The translations under genes and the position numbers were made by a program. Below are positions 8,501-16,582 of a DNA stretch of 36,990 bases, one piece after another. The DNA comes from Planctomycetota bacterium (lineage in GTDB: Bacteria > Planctomycetota > Phycisphaerae > UBA1845 > UTPLA1): positions 1 to 36,990 of the forward strand of contig JACRIM010000029.1 of NCBI GenBank assembly GCA_016235815.1, in the 5' to 3' direction. Position 1 is the stretch's first letter. Every line of letters starts with the position of its first letter. The notes under the pieces were generated by a model, which worked only from the letters and a program-made list of their open reading frames with translations, was not told the origin of the DNA and made no database searches.

Positions 8501-9831
8501 CCTTCGCTCCCTCCAAGCCGACCAAGTCGCTTACGCCGCTCCCCGGTGACGACTACTGGCTCGTCGGCGGAACGGTTCATCCGATCAGCGGCGGCGCCAT
8601 TGCCAACGGCGCGGTTCACATCAAGGCCGGCCTGCTCGACTACGTCGGCCAGCGCCCCGACGAGGCCCGACTTCGCGGCGCAGCGCTGATGGACACCACC
8701 GGGCTGCATGTGTACCCGGGCTTGGTAAACGCCGGCGCATCGCTCGGCATTGAAGAAATCCAATCGGTGCAGGGAACCATCGACACCGCCGAAATCGCCG
8801 ACTTCCAGCCCGACTTGCAGGCCGTCTGGGCCTACAACCCCTTCTCCGCCATCATCGAAGTTGCCCGCTGCGAAGGCATCACCAGCACGATGGTCTTTCA
8901 GGCCGGCGGCAACGTCTCATCGCGCACCGGGGTTGTGCATCTCGATGGCTGGTCCATGACCGAGGCACTCGTGTCGTCGCCGGTCGCGCTGCGTATTGAG
9001 TTACCGTCACTTCCCGTCGAGTTCCCGCCCGACATGCAGGAAGATCGCAAAGCCGAGATGAAACGCAATCATCGCAAGCGACTGACCGCGATCGAAGAGT
9101 ATTTCGACAAGGCCGCGCACTATGCCAAGGTCTCACGCCTCGCCCGGGAGAAGCCGGAACTGGCGCCAAAGCCGGATGCGCAGCTTGAAGCGATGATTCC
9201 CTATGTCACCGGCGAAGCGCCCGTCTTGCTCAGCGCAAACTCGTACAAACAGATCCGCGAGGCGCTTGAGTTCGCGCGGCGTTACAAGCTGCGCCCGATC
9301 CTCTTTGGCGGTCGCGAGGCGTGGAAGCTCGCCGATGAACTGGCCAAGGACAAGGTCGACGTCATCTTCAGTCGAACGACCAGCTATCCCGCAGGCGCCT
9401 ATGAACCGTGGGACAGCGTCTACACCTGCCCGGCTGTTCTCGACCGCGCCGGTGTACGCTTCTGCATCGCCGTGAACGACGCCGAGTTGAGCAAGCAGAT
9501 CGGTGTGGAGGCCGGCCTCGCCGTTGCTTACGGACTCAAGGACGACATCGCACTCCGCGCCATCACCACAACCCCCGCGCAGATCCTCGGCATCGCCGAC
9601 AAAGTAGGCTCACTCGAAACCGGAAAATCGGCCGACGTCATCGTTTGCACCGACAGCCCGCTGCAGGCGGCAAACGTCGTCGTCGCCGAGTTCATCGCCG
9701 GCAAGCCGATTGACCTCACCAGCAAGCACACCCGCAACGATGACATGTTCCGTCGCCGTCCCGCGCCTAACCTCGGCCCCGAGCCAAGCTTGCGCGGACC
9801 CAAACCCATGCGCCTGAAAGCCGGCACCTAG
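5515..9831 (+). CDS. Exported triple-domain amidohydrolase (imidazolonepropionase-like)
   Basis: 1438 residues from ATG 5515. This start was chosen because it opens a signal peptide (MKPLPLVPAVVLFLLS ending FAAA); the frame itself extends upstream to 5413. Three amidohydrolase-like domains lie in tandem: ~30-510, ~585-1000 and ~1015-1420. Only the middle one has the metal set: H652-S-H654, H816 and H818 in VHSH, H844 in LQH, and D898 in NSDS. In the first domain the HxH is N89-T-H91; in the third it is G1074-A-S1076, so both flanking domains look catalytically dead. Gly/Arg-rich linkers occur at ~144-170 and ~530-552. The substrate cannot be told from sequence; cyclic amide or peptide-like hydrolysis in the periplasm is inference from the family. 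A metal-dependent beta-lactamase-like role is neither supported nor excluded. Confidence 0.85.
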   Translation: MKPLPLVPAVVLFLLSTPFAAADLDTPTIITGGTIVRAAGQPAEAGWVLIDKGRIIGVGTGTPSDGIPPNAESFDATGLVIYPGFIDANTHLGMTKAEPSEDEQSRVEDENPDVRQGPQSATVQAYRRLMHPRWRVAEMYDPNSGGGGAPAAPRGGGGGGRGGRDEAPAAPDEKDIRAEHRSAGFTAALVSPKPVILSGVSAVVSLGDLPVRRSILSAEFAQHSAFVTGIDRGDFAAAFDRPRYPTTTMGAMAAFRQIFLDAEWQRRLAEWRTGDPVARRIPFDPDLDAINDLFERNRGFVRADALPVVFVANSENEINRALDMAAEFKLTPIIAGAREGWKVAARLKQSNVPVIVSLKWSEEPDEKPKNKKGDKPNPEAKEQERAPEKETPPGKKKLFDDEWESQAWEPAKVFDEKKRLWGEEVDNLKRLNEAGVTVSVGTFELKSVADALKNLQKTIERGLPESVALAALTTNPATLLKQQANLGEIAIGKSANLTMFSKPLADKEAKVRGVFVEGKRFDIDDKAAEGGGMGRGRRGGGGRRGDRGPRGESDDESPPTSAPSSQPAEPIKRPVFAAETEADRMNLPKTGGTILLRNATVLPVSGEPIPETDLLVRDGKIAEIGKNIAAPAGAMAVDLKGYFISPGIIDPHSHICSDGGLNEFSLSVTCEVRVKDVIDHTDVSAYRALAGGVTCVHTMHGSANTIGGQNAVLRLKYGKPAAEWIFKEAPQTVKFALGENVKQSNSDRRSRGTRFPNTRSGVEAVIRRSFDAALAYRAEMAEFDKEKAAGKQPRPLRRDLRLDALASIIDGSIWVHSHCYRADEIVRLLTVAESYGFRIAVLQHVLEGYRLIPEMFRHGASASTFSDWWAYKIEAWEAIPHNAARMEQGGVVATVNSDSAEVMRHLNLEAAKCMRFGGLPANEALRLCTLNGAIQLGIDKYVGSIEVGKFADLAIFNGHPLDTTARCVMTLIDGEFYFKHADLDLAQLPAPRPAMSFAPSKPTKSLTPLPGDDYWLVGGTVHPISGGAIANGAVHIKAGLLDYVGQRPDEARLRGAALMDTTGLHVYPGLVNAGASLGIEEIQSVQGTIDTAEIADFQPDLQAVWAYNPFSAIIEVARCEGITSTMVFQAGGNVSSRTGVVHLDGWSMTEALVSSPVALRIELPSLPVEFPPDMQEDRKAEMKRNHRKRLTAIEEYFDKAAHYAKVSRLAREKPELAPKPDAQLEAMIPYVTGEAPVLLSANSYKQIREALEFARRYKLRPILFGGREAWKLADELAKDKVDVIFSRTTSYPAGAYEPWDSVYTCPAVLDRAGVRFCIAVNDAELSKQIGVEAGLAVAYGLKDDIALRAITTTPAQILGIADKVGSLETGKSADVIVCTDSPLQAANVVVAEFIAGKPIDLTSKHTRNDDMFRRRPAPNLGPEPSLRGPKPMRLKAGT

Positions 9832-9912
9832 CGGGTTCGTGTTGTGCGATTGCGTTAAACACCCTCGCCCAATTCCGATGGAAACCATGGGAAGTCGGGC
9901 GTCGCCGTTCCT

Positions 9913-9946
9913 TGACAGCCCTTTGCCCCTCGGGTGAGATACAACA
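9913..9946 (+). promoter_or_regulatory. Candidate promoter of the zinc-ribbon gene
   Basis: A perfect TTGACA (9913-9918) is followed after 17 nt by TGAGAT and shortly after by TACAAC. The -10 choice is unclear. It would give a leader of over 100 nt before the ATG at 10071. That leader contains an AAGGAG near 9975 with no start codon at a suitable distance. Confidence 0.35.
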
Positions 9947-10070
9947 CAGTCATGGGTGGTCGCCCATCAACCTAAGGAGCACACCTTCCCCTCATCCGGC
10001 CGTTCGGCCCAAGGCTTCCCACAACGAGAATCCGGTCGATCGCGCCAAAACCCCTATCGAGAGTCGTGCC

Positions 10071-10601
10071 ATGGAGTTCACCGACAAAACCATCGTGTGT
10101 AGTGATTGCGGTATGGAATTTGTCCATTCCGCCGAGGATCAGGCCCGCTATGCCGAGCGAGGTTTCACGAACGAGCCGAAACGCTGTCGGCCCTGCCGTG
10201 AACAGCGCAAGGCCGCCGGTCCGTCGCAGGGCAATCGCGCCGGCGGCGGTGGTGGAGGCGGCGGGCGCGGCGGGCCTCGTCGCAGCTTCGGCGGCGGTGG
10301 GGGCGGAGGCGGCGGACATCGCGGTGGCGGTGGTGGTTTCGGTGGTGGAGGTGGAGGCGGCGGTCGACGACCGACGCGCGAGCGCTTCACGGCCACCTGC
10401 TCCGAATGCGGCCAACAAACGGAAGTGCCTTTCAAGCCGGCGGAAGGTCGGCCGGTTTATTGCCGTGCGTGCTACCTGTCGCGCAAGGATTCGGGAATGG
10501 GTGGAGGTGGCGGCGGTCACGGACAAGGCAACGGCGGTGGCGGAGGCGGACGCCACGACGAGGGCGACGATTTCGCCGCACGGATCCCCGACTTTGATTG
10601 A
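10071..10601 (+). CDS. Glycine-rich protein with two zinc-ribbon modules
   Basis: 176 residues from ATG 10071, where MEFTDKTIVCSDCG begins; the frame is open further upstream but that part shows no conserved features. Module 1 (~10-48) has CSDC and CRPC about 30 residues apart. Module 2 (~112-140) has CSEC, then VPFKPAEGRPVYCRAC, the CxxC-x17-CxxC pattern found in many small bacterial proteins. Between them lies a ~45-residue linker made almost only of Gly with Arg, Phe and His, and a second Gly-rich stretch precedes an acidic tail. Zinc binding by the four-Cys modules is likely. A nucleic-acid or ribosome-associated role is inference from the zinc knuckles plus the RGG-like linker. A strong terminator follows at 10667. 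Confidence 0.82.
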   Translation: MEFTDKTIVCSDCGMEFVHSAEDQARYAERGFTNEPKRCRPCREQRKAAGPSQGNRAGGGGGGGGRGGPRRSFGGGGGGGGGHRGGGGGFGGGGGGGGRRPTRERFTATCSECGQQTEVPFKPAEGRPVYCRACYLSRKDSGMGGGGGGHGQGNGGGGGGRHDEGDDFAARIPDFD

Positions 10602-10666
10602 TCGCGTCCGTTCGCAACCACGTGGCGACGACGAAGAGTCGATGCACACCCTTTCAACCAGTAATC

Positions 10667-10700
10667 AAAGCGGTCGGAGCATCCCTCCGGCCGCTTTTTT
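10667..10700 (+). terminator. Rho-independent terminator after the zinc-ribbon gene
   Basis: A 13-bp stem (10667-10679 with 10685-10697, one G-T wobble) closes a 5-nt loop and runs into six T (10695-10700). It separates the zinc-ribbon gene from trmB. Confidence 0.9.
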
Positions 10701-10720
10701 CTTGCGCCTGCGTCGCCCCA

Positions 10721-10726
10721 TATAAT
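10721..10726 (+). promoter_or_regulatory. -10 box of trmB, leaderless arrangement
   Basis: A perfect TATAAT ends 7 nt before the trmB ATG (10734), just after the upstream terminator. Transcription from it would start at or next to the ATG. No clear -35 is visible at 16-18 nt, and there is no Shine-Dalgarno. Confidence 0.6.
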
Positions 10727-10733
10727 TCTCGGC

Positions 10734-11348
10734 ATGGTCAGTTTCGATGAAATCGCCGTCACCGCCGAATCGCTCGGCGACGTGGTCAGTTTTCAAACGC
10801 TTTTCGGCAACGATGCGCCCGTCGAATTGGAGATTGGCTGCGGAAAAGGCGCATTTCTCCTGCGACGATCGCGCGCCCACCCCGAGCTGAACTTTCTCGG
10901 CATCGAATGGGCCAATGAGTTCTACAAGTTCGCGGCAGACCGAATGGCTCGTTGGGGCGTGACCAATGTGCGCATCATGCGGACCGATGCAAAGTTCTTC
11001 GTGATGCATCGCCTGCCGGAGGCATGCCTCGCCGCGCTGCATATTTACCACCCCGACCCATGGCCCAAGAAGCGACACCAAAAACGCCGCCTCCTCTCGA
11101 ATGACTTCGTCGACTCCGTCGAGCGCTGCCTCGTCGATAACGGCCGACTCGCCATTCAGACCGACCACGCCGAGTATTTCGAGCAGATCAAGATCGTTAC
11201 GACCAATCGGCCCAAACTAATCCCCGTGGATTTCGCCGATGCCGACTACGGTGTTGTCGGCGAAGACGTGGAGACGAACTTCGAAATCAAATACAAACGC
11301 GAGGGCCGCCCGATCTACCGCCTTGCCTTCCGAAGGGCCGCGCGATGA
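10734..11348 (+). CDS. trmB: tRNA (guanine-46-N7)-methyltransferase
   Basis: 204 residues, usual length. It carries the SAM-binding motif [11 protein letters not shown] (~32-42), the acidic FLGIEWA (~55-61), the family-diagnostic [15 protein letters not shown] (~105-119), and a C-terminal [17 protein letters not shown] in which the T-x-x-E pair and closing aromatic strand are conserved. It methylates N7 of G46 in the variable loop of several tRNAs. It overlaps yidD by ATGA, so the two are probably cotranscribed. Its start is preceded by TATAAT 7 nt upstream and no ribosome site, suggesting a leaderless mRNA. Confidence 0.96.
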   Translation: MVSFDEIAVTAESLGDVVSFQTLFGNDAPVELEIGCGKGAFLLRRSRAHPELNFLGIEWANEFYKFAADRMARWGVTNVRIMRTDAKFFVMHRLPEACLAALHIYHPDPWPKKRHQKRRLLSNDFVDSVERCLVDNGRLAIQTDHAEYFEQIKIVTTNRPKLIPVDFADADYGVVGEDVETNFEIKYKREGRPIYRLAFRRAAR

Positions 11349-11569
11349 AAAAAGTCGCCGTCACGCTTGTGATCGCCCTCATCCGCGCCTACCAGTTCGT
11401 GGTGCGCCCGCTGCTGGTCGGTTCGTGCCGATTCGTGCCGACGTGCAGCGAGTACGCCATCGAGGCCGTACGGCGGCATGGCGTCCTGCGCGGCGGATGG
11501 CTTGGCTCTCGCCGCGTACTGCGCTGCCACCCCTGGGGCGGGGCCGGCGGATACGACCCCGTGCCATAA
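11345..11569 (+). CDS. yidD: Membrane protein insertion efficiency factor YidD
   Basis: 74 residues, typical for YidD. An amphipathic N-terminal helix ([21 protein letters not shown]) is followed by the conserved core [17 protein letters not shown] with its Cys pattern, [29 protein letters not shown]. YidD is a small inner-membrane-associated protein that assists YidC-dependent insertion. It usually lies in an rnpA-yidD-yidC cluster; here it is coupled instead to trmB by a 4-nt ATGA overlap, so translation is likely coupled. Confidence 0.95.
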   Translation: MKKVAVTLVIALIRAYQFVVRPLLVGSCRFVPTCSEYAIEAVRRHGVLRGGWLGSRRVLRCHPWGGAGGYDPVP

Positions 11570-11577
11570 TCAAACCA

Positions 11578-11607
11578 TTGGTCCACAGCGCAATCCAAAC
11601 GTATAGT
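11578..11607 (+). promoter_or_regulatory. Candidate promoter of polX, leaderless arrangement
   Basis: TTGGTC (11578-11583) and TATAGT (11602-11607) are 18 nt apart. The -10 ends 7 nt before the polX ATG (11615), so the transcript would start at the ATG. No Shine-Dalgarno is present. Confidence 0.5.
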
Positions 11608-11614
11608 AAGAATC

Positions 11615-13342
11615 ATGAAAAGCCGTGAGCTGTATGCGATCTTCGAGCAGATGGCCGACCTGATGGAGATTCAGGGCGAGCAGTCCTTCCGCGTCAATTC
11701 GTATCGCCGCGCCGCCAGAACAATGAAGGAATTGACGACGGATATCGACGAACTCGCCAAGACGGGCGGAATCGTCGAACTGCCCGGCATCGGAAAAGGA
11801 ATGGCAGGGAAAATCGAAGAGTACCTCGCCTCGGGAAAGATCGCGGCCCATCAGGAACTGCTCCAGGCCGTTCCGCCGGAATTGCCGGCATTGCTCGAAG
11901 TGCCCGGCCTGGGGCCGAAGAAGGTGGCGCTCGCGTGGAAAGAGCTGGGCGTTGTCGATGTCACAACGCTTAAGTCCGCCATCGACTCCGGCAAACTCGC
12001 CAAGCTCAAGGGTCTCGGTGAAAAAAGTGTGCTGCAGATTTCTGAGGGCCTTTCGTTCGCCGAGAAATCCACGGGGCGCACGCCGCTCGGCCTTGCCATG
12101 CCCCTCGCCGAGGAACTCGTCGCCGCCATGCGCGCGGTCAAGGGCGTCCGACGTGCCGAATACTGCGGCAGCCTGCGCCGCGGCGCGGAAACGATCGGCG
12201 ATGTCGACATCCTCTGCGAATCCGATGACGGGGCCGCCGTGGTCAAGGCGTTCACGAGTCTGCCACAGGCGAAAAAGGTGCTTGCGTCGGGCACAACCAA
12301 GGGGTCCATCCTTGTCGAGCGGCGCGACGGCGTGCAGGTGCAGGCCGATTGCCGCGTCGTGCCAAAGGCGTCCTTCGGCGCGGCCCTTCAATACTTCACC
12401 GGCAGCAAGGAGCACAACGTTCGACTCCGCGAGATGGCCGTCAAGCGAAAGTGGAAGCTCAACGAGTGGGGCCTTTTCGACGGCGACAAGCCATTGGCAG
12501 GCGAGGACGAGGCCGACATCTACAAAAAGCTCGGCCTTTCCTATATCCCGCCCGAGCAACGCGAAGATCGCGGCGAATTCGAACCCGAAGCCCATACCAC
12601 ACTCATCACACTCGACGATATTCGCGGCGATCTGCACATGCACACCGACGCCAGCGACGGCACCTGCGACGCCCGAACCATGGCCAGGGCCGCACAGGAG
12701 CGCGGCTACGAATACATCGCCGTCACCGATCACTCCAAATCCAGCGCCATCGCCAACGGCCTCTCCATCGACCGCATGTGGAAGCAGATCGAGCGAATCC
12801 GCGAATTGAACAAAACGCTAAAGGCCATCACCGTCCTTGTCGGATGCGAGTGCGACATCCTTTCCGACGGAAAGCTCGACTACCCCGATCAGATTCTTGC
12901 AGCGTGCGACTTCGTCGTCGCCAGCGTGCACTCCGCGCTGCGCCAGGATCGCAAGAAGGTCACCTCGCGCGTGCTCAAGGCGATGGAGAACCCATTCGTC
13001 ACACTCCTCGGTCACCCGACCGGCCGCCTCATCAACAAGCGCGAGGCGATGGACCTCGACATGACCGCCGTCATCGCCAAGGCCGTCGAAACCGGGACCG
13101 CCCTCGAACTGAACGCCGCGTGGCAGCGCCTCGACCTCTGCGACCTGCACGTTCGTCAGGCCCGCGACGCCGGCGTCATGCTCTGCATTGACACAGACTC
13201 GCACAGCACGGCCCAACTCGACCAGATGCGCCTGGGAATTCTCACGGCGCGGCGCGGCTGGCTGCGAAAGCAGGACGTGCTCAACACGCGCCCGCTCCCC
13301 GATCTGCGAAAGTGGATTCAGAAGAAACGCGAGAAGGCGTAG
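11615..13342 (+). CDS. polX: DNA polymerase X family protein with PHP domain
   Basis: 575 residues, the size of bacterial PolX. An N-terminal helical 8-kDa-like domain and HhH motifs (LPGIGKGMAGKIEEYL ~50-65; VPGLGPKKVALAW ~97-109) precede the nucleotidyltransferase core GSLRRGAETIGDVDIL. The catalytic aspartates are D196 and D198, with D245 in QADCRVV. The C-terminal PHP domain begins at DLHMHTDASDGT (H341, H343) and continues with ITDHS-type, GCECDI, SVH, GHPTGR and DTDSHS metal ligands. Bacterial PolX fills short gaps in base-excision repair and has PHP-dependent 3'-5' exonuclease activity. All recognisable catalytic residues are present. Its stop is 1 nt from the stop of the convergent TPR gene. 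Confidence 0.95.
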   Translation: MKSRELYAIFEQMADLMEIQGEQSFRVNSYRRAARTMKELTTDIDELAKTGGIVELPGIGKGMAGKIEEYLASGKIAAHQELLQAVPPELPALLEVPGLGPKKVALAWKELGVVDVTTLKSAIDSGKLAKLKGLGEKSVLQISEGLSFAEKSTGRTPLGLAMPLAEELVAAMRAVKGVRRAEYCGSLRRGAETIGDVDILCESDDGAAVVKAFTSLPQAKKVLASGTTKGSILVERRDGVQVQADCRVVPKASFGAALQYFTGSKEHNVRLREMAVKRKWKLNEWGLFDGDKPLAGEDEADIYKKLGLSYIPPEQREDRGEFEPEAHTTLITLDDIRGDLHMHTDASDGTCDARTMARAAQERGYEYIAVTDHSKSSAIANGLSIDRMWKQIERIRELNKTLKAITVLVGCECDILSDGKLDYPDQILAACDFVVASVHSALRQDRKKVTSRVLKAMENPFVTLLGHPTGRLINKREAMDLDMTAVIAKAVETGTALELNAAWQRLDLCDLHVRQARDAGVMLCIDTDSHSTAQLDQMRLGILTARRGWLRKQDVLNTRPLPDLRKWIQKKREKA

Positions 13343-13343
13343 G

Positions 13344-15689
13344 TCACGGATTGGACGGCGTGGTGCTGCTCGCCTGCGTCCTCGGCGTCTCGGGCAAATA
13401 ACTCGCCGCGATCAGCCGCACGAAATGGCTCGCATCCGACTTGGAAAGTTGCTCCAACACGCGACGGAACTTCTCGCCCTGTTGCGGCGCGAACAGTCGA
13501 ACGGCCAGCGTCTTGAGCACGGCATTGCTATCTCCCACCGCCGGCGCAGCGGCCGCGGTCGTTGCGTTGTCCATGTTCGACCAGGACGCAGCGCACAATG
13601 CATGGGCCCGGACCTGCCATGCCTTGTCGCCAAGCGCCTGGCTCAACGCACCTCGCAACAGGGAATCGTTTACCTTCTTCGCCGCCGCCTTCGCCGTGTT
13701 CTGTTCCGCCCACGCCAGAATGGCGCCGATCTGCTTGACCGCATTAATGCGCTCGGTGACATCCGTCGAGCCTGCTGACTGGGCCAATCCCTCGATCGCA
13801 CCGGGTGAAACGTCCAGCCCCTTCAGGTTTACCACGATCGGCGGTGCGACGATCGTGCCGGGGCCGCTGGCCAGTTGCTTATCCTTGAATACGGGATCGA
13901 GCATCGCCGTCCATTCGACCGCCACGTCCTCGGCAGCGTGGCGAATCAAGTATTCGCGAAACGCTCCGACATCCACGGCCATCACCTTTTCCACGGCGTC
14001 GCCGGGCAGCAGCATCGTCCGTGAATTCGCCAGCACTTGCAGGTAATCCTTAAAGACGCCCTTCTCGCCGCCCACGTTCGCGGAGAGCGCGATTAAGGGG
14101 CGCATCATGAACCCTTCGCCGAATGTGATCGGAAATGGCCCGACGTTTTCGCCGCGAAAGATGAGGTTGATCGGCCCCACGCATGTGGGATTCGGCGCAG
14201 CGCGAATGGTGAACTTCAGAAAGTCCCCCGGCCGCTTGGGGAAGTCGAACACATCGCGCTGAAACTTGTCGAGCGCCGCGATGATCTTCGGATAGGCCGG
14301 CGCTTCGGGCGGCTTCTCGCCAACATTCCCCAGCGCCTCGCGAATCTGGTTGAACGCGATGCCGGAATACTGAAGCGCCGCGGCCTTGGTCAGCAGCGTA
14401 ATCGCCTCACCCTTCTTCGAGCGTTCTAAATAGACTTTTGCCACTTCGAGAGCGGCCAGTTGATCGGATGCGGCGAGCGGTTCCAACACTTTGAGCGCCT
14501 CGTCCGTCTTTCCGTTCAAACGCAATGAAAAGCCCTGGGCCAATTGCGCCAGTCGACTGGGATTGGCTCCGCCCATCGCCACGTCAGCGAGCTTCGCGGC
14601 TTTTTCCTTATCCGGTTTGTAATAGCAGTAGAACCAGGCGATCTCAGCAGCCTTATCCGCCTGCTTGTTGGCGACAATTTCTTCGATCTTGGTGCTGCAA
14701 TCGCGCTCCGCCGTGGCAAGATCTTCATCAGCGGCCTTCTCATCGCCCGCCTTTCGATTCGCCGTCGAACGAAGCAGCCTGGCCGCGAGATACGTACCAT
14801 CCGCCTCCAACGCCTGATCGGCGGCCTCCTTAGCCTTCGCGAAATCGCCCGACGCGATGTACGACAATCCCAGCGTGTTCCAAAACTCCGCCGGCACCTT
14901 CGACGAATCCTGCCGGCGATGAAGTTCAATGGCCCGTGTGAACCACTCCTGTGCCTGCTTGTGCAGACCGAGGTGATCGAGCAGCTCACCAAGGTCCCAG
15001 ATCAGATTCGCCTGCGACGGGTTGATCGACACAAGCTGCAGCGCCATTTCCACACGCTGCAACTCCGCCTCCATCTCGCCGTACATCTCGTAGGCCAACT
15101 CGCGGGCATCGGTGTTCATCGGGTTCAGGCGCAGGGCGTTCTCGATCTCCTTGCCGGCCTCTTCCGACTCACGCCGCTCGTAACGAATCCGCGCCAGCGC
15201 CACCCGCACCGTGCTCTCGTAGGCCGGCGGAAGGGGACTTTCCTTCAGCGCCGCTTCGACAAATGCGAGGCGCTTTTCAGCGCTTTGCTGTTCTTCGAGT
15301 CCCAGGTCGAAATGGCGAATGCGTGCCGCCTCGTCCGTCGGCGTCAACCGCACGTAGCGCGCAAGCGATGCCGCCGCGGACTTATCCTGGCCAAGGCGAT
15401 GTTGCAGGTCGTACAACCAGTAGAAGGCGTCAGCGCATTCCGCATCGACATCCACCGCCGCCTCCAACAGCGCGAGTACATGCATCGAAGCGCTTCGCGG
15501 ATCGGACCGGCCGACCAGGTGCCCCTGATGCCGCGCCATGTGAACCAGCCAACGACTCATTTCCGCGTTTGACCCAAGGTCGGCTTTTGTCACAGCGGGT
15601 GGCGCCTTCGCCGGTGCATTCGACGACGATTCGCCGGCAGCCTGACCGAGGGCAATCGACACGACGATATTCAAGATAAGAGGCGACAT
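13344..15689 (-). CDS. Secreted TPR-repeat protein with C-terminal HEAT-like region
   Basis: 781 residues from ATG 15689, with GGAG 7 nt upstream. A short hydrophobic N-terminus (MSPLILNIVVSIALGQAAG) looks like a signal peptide. Residues ~50-440 form many helical hairpins of TPR type (for example AEFWNTLGLSYIASGDFAKAKEAADQAL). Residues ~465-620 look beta-rich, and ~630-760 resemble helical repeats (ALSQALGDKAWQVRAHALCAA). TPR domains mediate protein assembly; no enzyme motif is seen. It is the last gene of a minus-strand run of three TPR genes. Partner and pathway are unknown. Confidence 0.78.
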   Translation of the reverse strand: MSPLILNIVVSIALGQAAGESSSNAPAKAPPAVTKADLGSNAEMSRWLVHMARHQGHLVGRSDPRSASMHVLALLEAAVDVDAECADAFYWLYDLQHRLGQDKSAAASLARYVRLTPTDEAARIRHFDLGLEEQQSAEKRLAFVEAALKESPLPPAYESTVRVALARIRYERRESEEAGKEIENALRLNPMNTDARELAYEMYGEMEAELQRVEMALQLVSINPSQANLIWDLGELLDHLGLHKQAQEWFTRAIELHRRQDSSKVPAEFWNTLGLSYIASGDFAKAKEAADQALEADGTYLAARLLRSTANRKAGDEKAADEDLATAERDCSTKIEEIVANKQADKAAEIAWFYCYYKPDKEKAAKLADVAMGGANPSRLAQLAQGFSLRLNGKTDEALKVLEPLAASDQLAALEVAKVYLERSKKGEAITLLTKAAALQYSGIAFNQIREALGNVGEKPPEAPAYPKIIAALDKFQRDVFDFPKRPGDFLKFTIRAAPNPTCVGPINLIFRGENVGPFPITFGEGFMMRPLIALSANVGGEKGVFKDYLQVLANSRTMLLPGDAVEKVMAVDVGAFREYLIRHAAEDVAVEWTAMLDPVFKDKQLASGPGTIVAPPIVVNLKGLDVSPGAIEGLAQSAGSTDVTERINAVKQIGAILAWAEQNTAKAAAKKVNDSLLRGALSQALGDKAWQVRAHALCAASWSNMDNATTAAAAPAVGDSNAVLKTLAVRLFAPQQGEKFRRVLEQLSKSDASHFVRLIAASYLPETPRTQASSTTPSNP

Positions 15690-15766
15690 GGTGCGTCTCC
15701 GAGGTGTTTGGGGGCACAGAGCGTGCCAAGACCTGAGATATTATCGGCATCGGCCCGAATGTCGAG

Positions 15767-16582
15767 TCAGTCCAAGAGTCCGGGGTAATCCTTCGAAAGA
15801 TCGGCGGTGTCGTGCAAGAGGCAGGACCGGCGCTGCAAGTACTCCGCCGCTTCAACGCGACCGAGTTCCCGCATGGCCTTTGCCAATAGCGCGTGGACCA
15901 GCGCGGCCCGATAGGTGTCCAGCAATTCGGCCCGCTGTATCTTCCACGGAAGCTCTTCCACCGCCCGCGAAAACTCCTTTTGCGCCACCAGGCATCGCAA
16001 TTCAATCGGCAGCAACATCATCTGCTCGGTCAGCGTCAGCTTGGCATCGCGGTTCAGCAGCGGTTGCAGCGCCTTGATCGCCGCCAGCGTGTCGCCCAGA
16101 AAGAGCCGACAATCCGCGAGAAGCATCCGACACACGCGCCCAAGGCTCTTCGAAACACTGCCATGAATCGCAATGATCGCGTCGCACAACTCCGCGGCCG
16201 CGTGGTAGTTCTTCTGCCCATGCACCACGACGGCGAGATTGTGGCACACCATCAGCTTCCCAATACGGTGCAGACTAAAGGTCCCTAGCGCCGTGGTCAG
16301 TTCCTGTTCGGCAAGGTCGAGCCGCCCCGCGGAGAGATGATTCGCCGCCTGATTCGCCGCTTTGACCTGGCGCGTGCTGAGCACCGTAAGCGCCATCCAC
16401 AGCACGCCCGCCAGCATTGCCCCCGACCACAGCGACTGGGTCCGCTGCACGCCAAGGCTCGGCCACAATGCCGCGAGGCAACACACCGCGAGCAACAGCA
16501 ACAAAAGCCCGCTTGCCGCCGACGACAGCATCACCTGTCGCCGAAGCCGCCGCGCAACTTGCTTTGCTTCGACGCGCGTCAT
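15767..16582 (-). CDS. Membrane-anchored TPR-like protein
   Basis: 271 residues. Two adjacent transmembrane segments near the N-terminus (~19-42 and ~52-68) follow a basic Arg/Lys-rich start. The remainder is helical with a TPR-like rhythm (ANHLSAGRLDLAEQELTTAL; LLADCRLFLGDTLAAIKALQPLL). The start overlaps the upstream stop as ATGA, showing translational coupling with the 16579-17439 gene, which has the same plan of two membrane helices followed by TPR-like helices. The two are probably ancient paralogs. No specific function is recognisable. Confidence 0.75.
   Translation of the reverse strand: MTRVEAKQVARRLRRQVMLSSAASGLLLLLLAVCCLAALWPSLGVQRTQSLWSGAMLAGVLWMALTVLSTRQVKAANQAANHLSAGRLDLAEQELTTALGTFSLHRIGKLMVCHNLAVVVHGQKNYHAAAELCDAIIAIHGSVSKSLGRVCRMLLADCRLFLGDTLAAIKALQPLLNRDAKLTLTEQMMLLPIELRCLVAQKEFSRAVEELPWKIQRAELLDTYRAALVHALLAKAMRELGRVEAAEYLQRRSCLLHDTADLSKDYPGLLD

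Noticed and set aside
6454-8763. Long minus-strand open frames opposite the amidohydrolase (338 and 430 codons)
   Set aside because: They are antisense to a gene with clear motifs, have no ribosome site and show composition expected from mirror frames of GC-rich coding.
9947-10070. Riboswitch in the long leader of the zinc-ribbon gene
   Set aside because: Only a 4-bp hairpin (TGGG...CCCA) and an orphan AAGGAG are visible; no known riboswitch core was recognised.
10721-10733. Ribosome-binding site before trmB
   Set aside because: TATAATTCTCGGC contains no purine-rich anti-16S match; it fits a -10 box better.
11570-12733. 387-codon minus-strand frame opposite polX
   Set aside because: polX has complete catalytic motifs on the plus strand; the antisense frame shows no recognisable domain.
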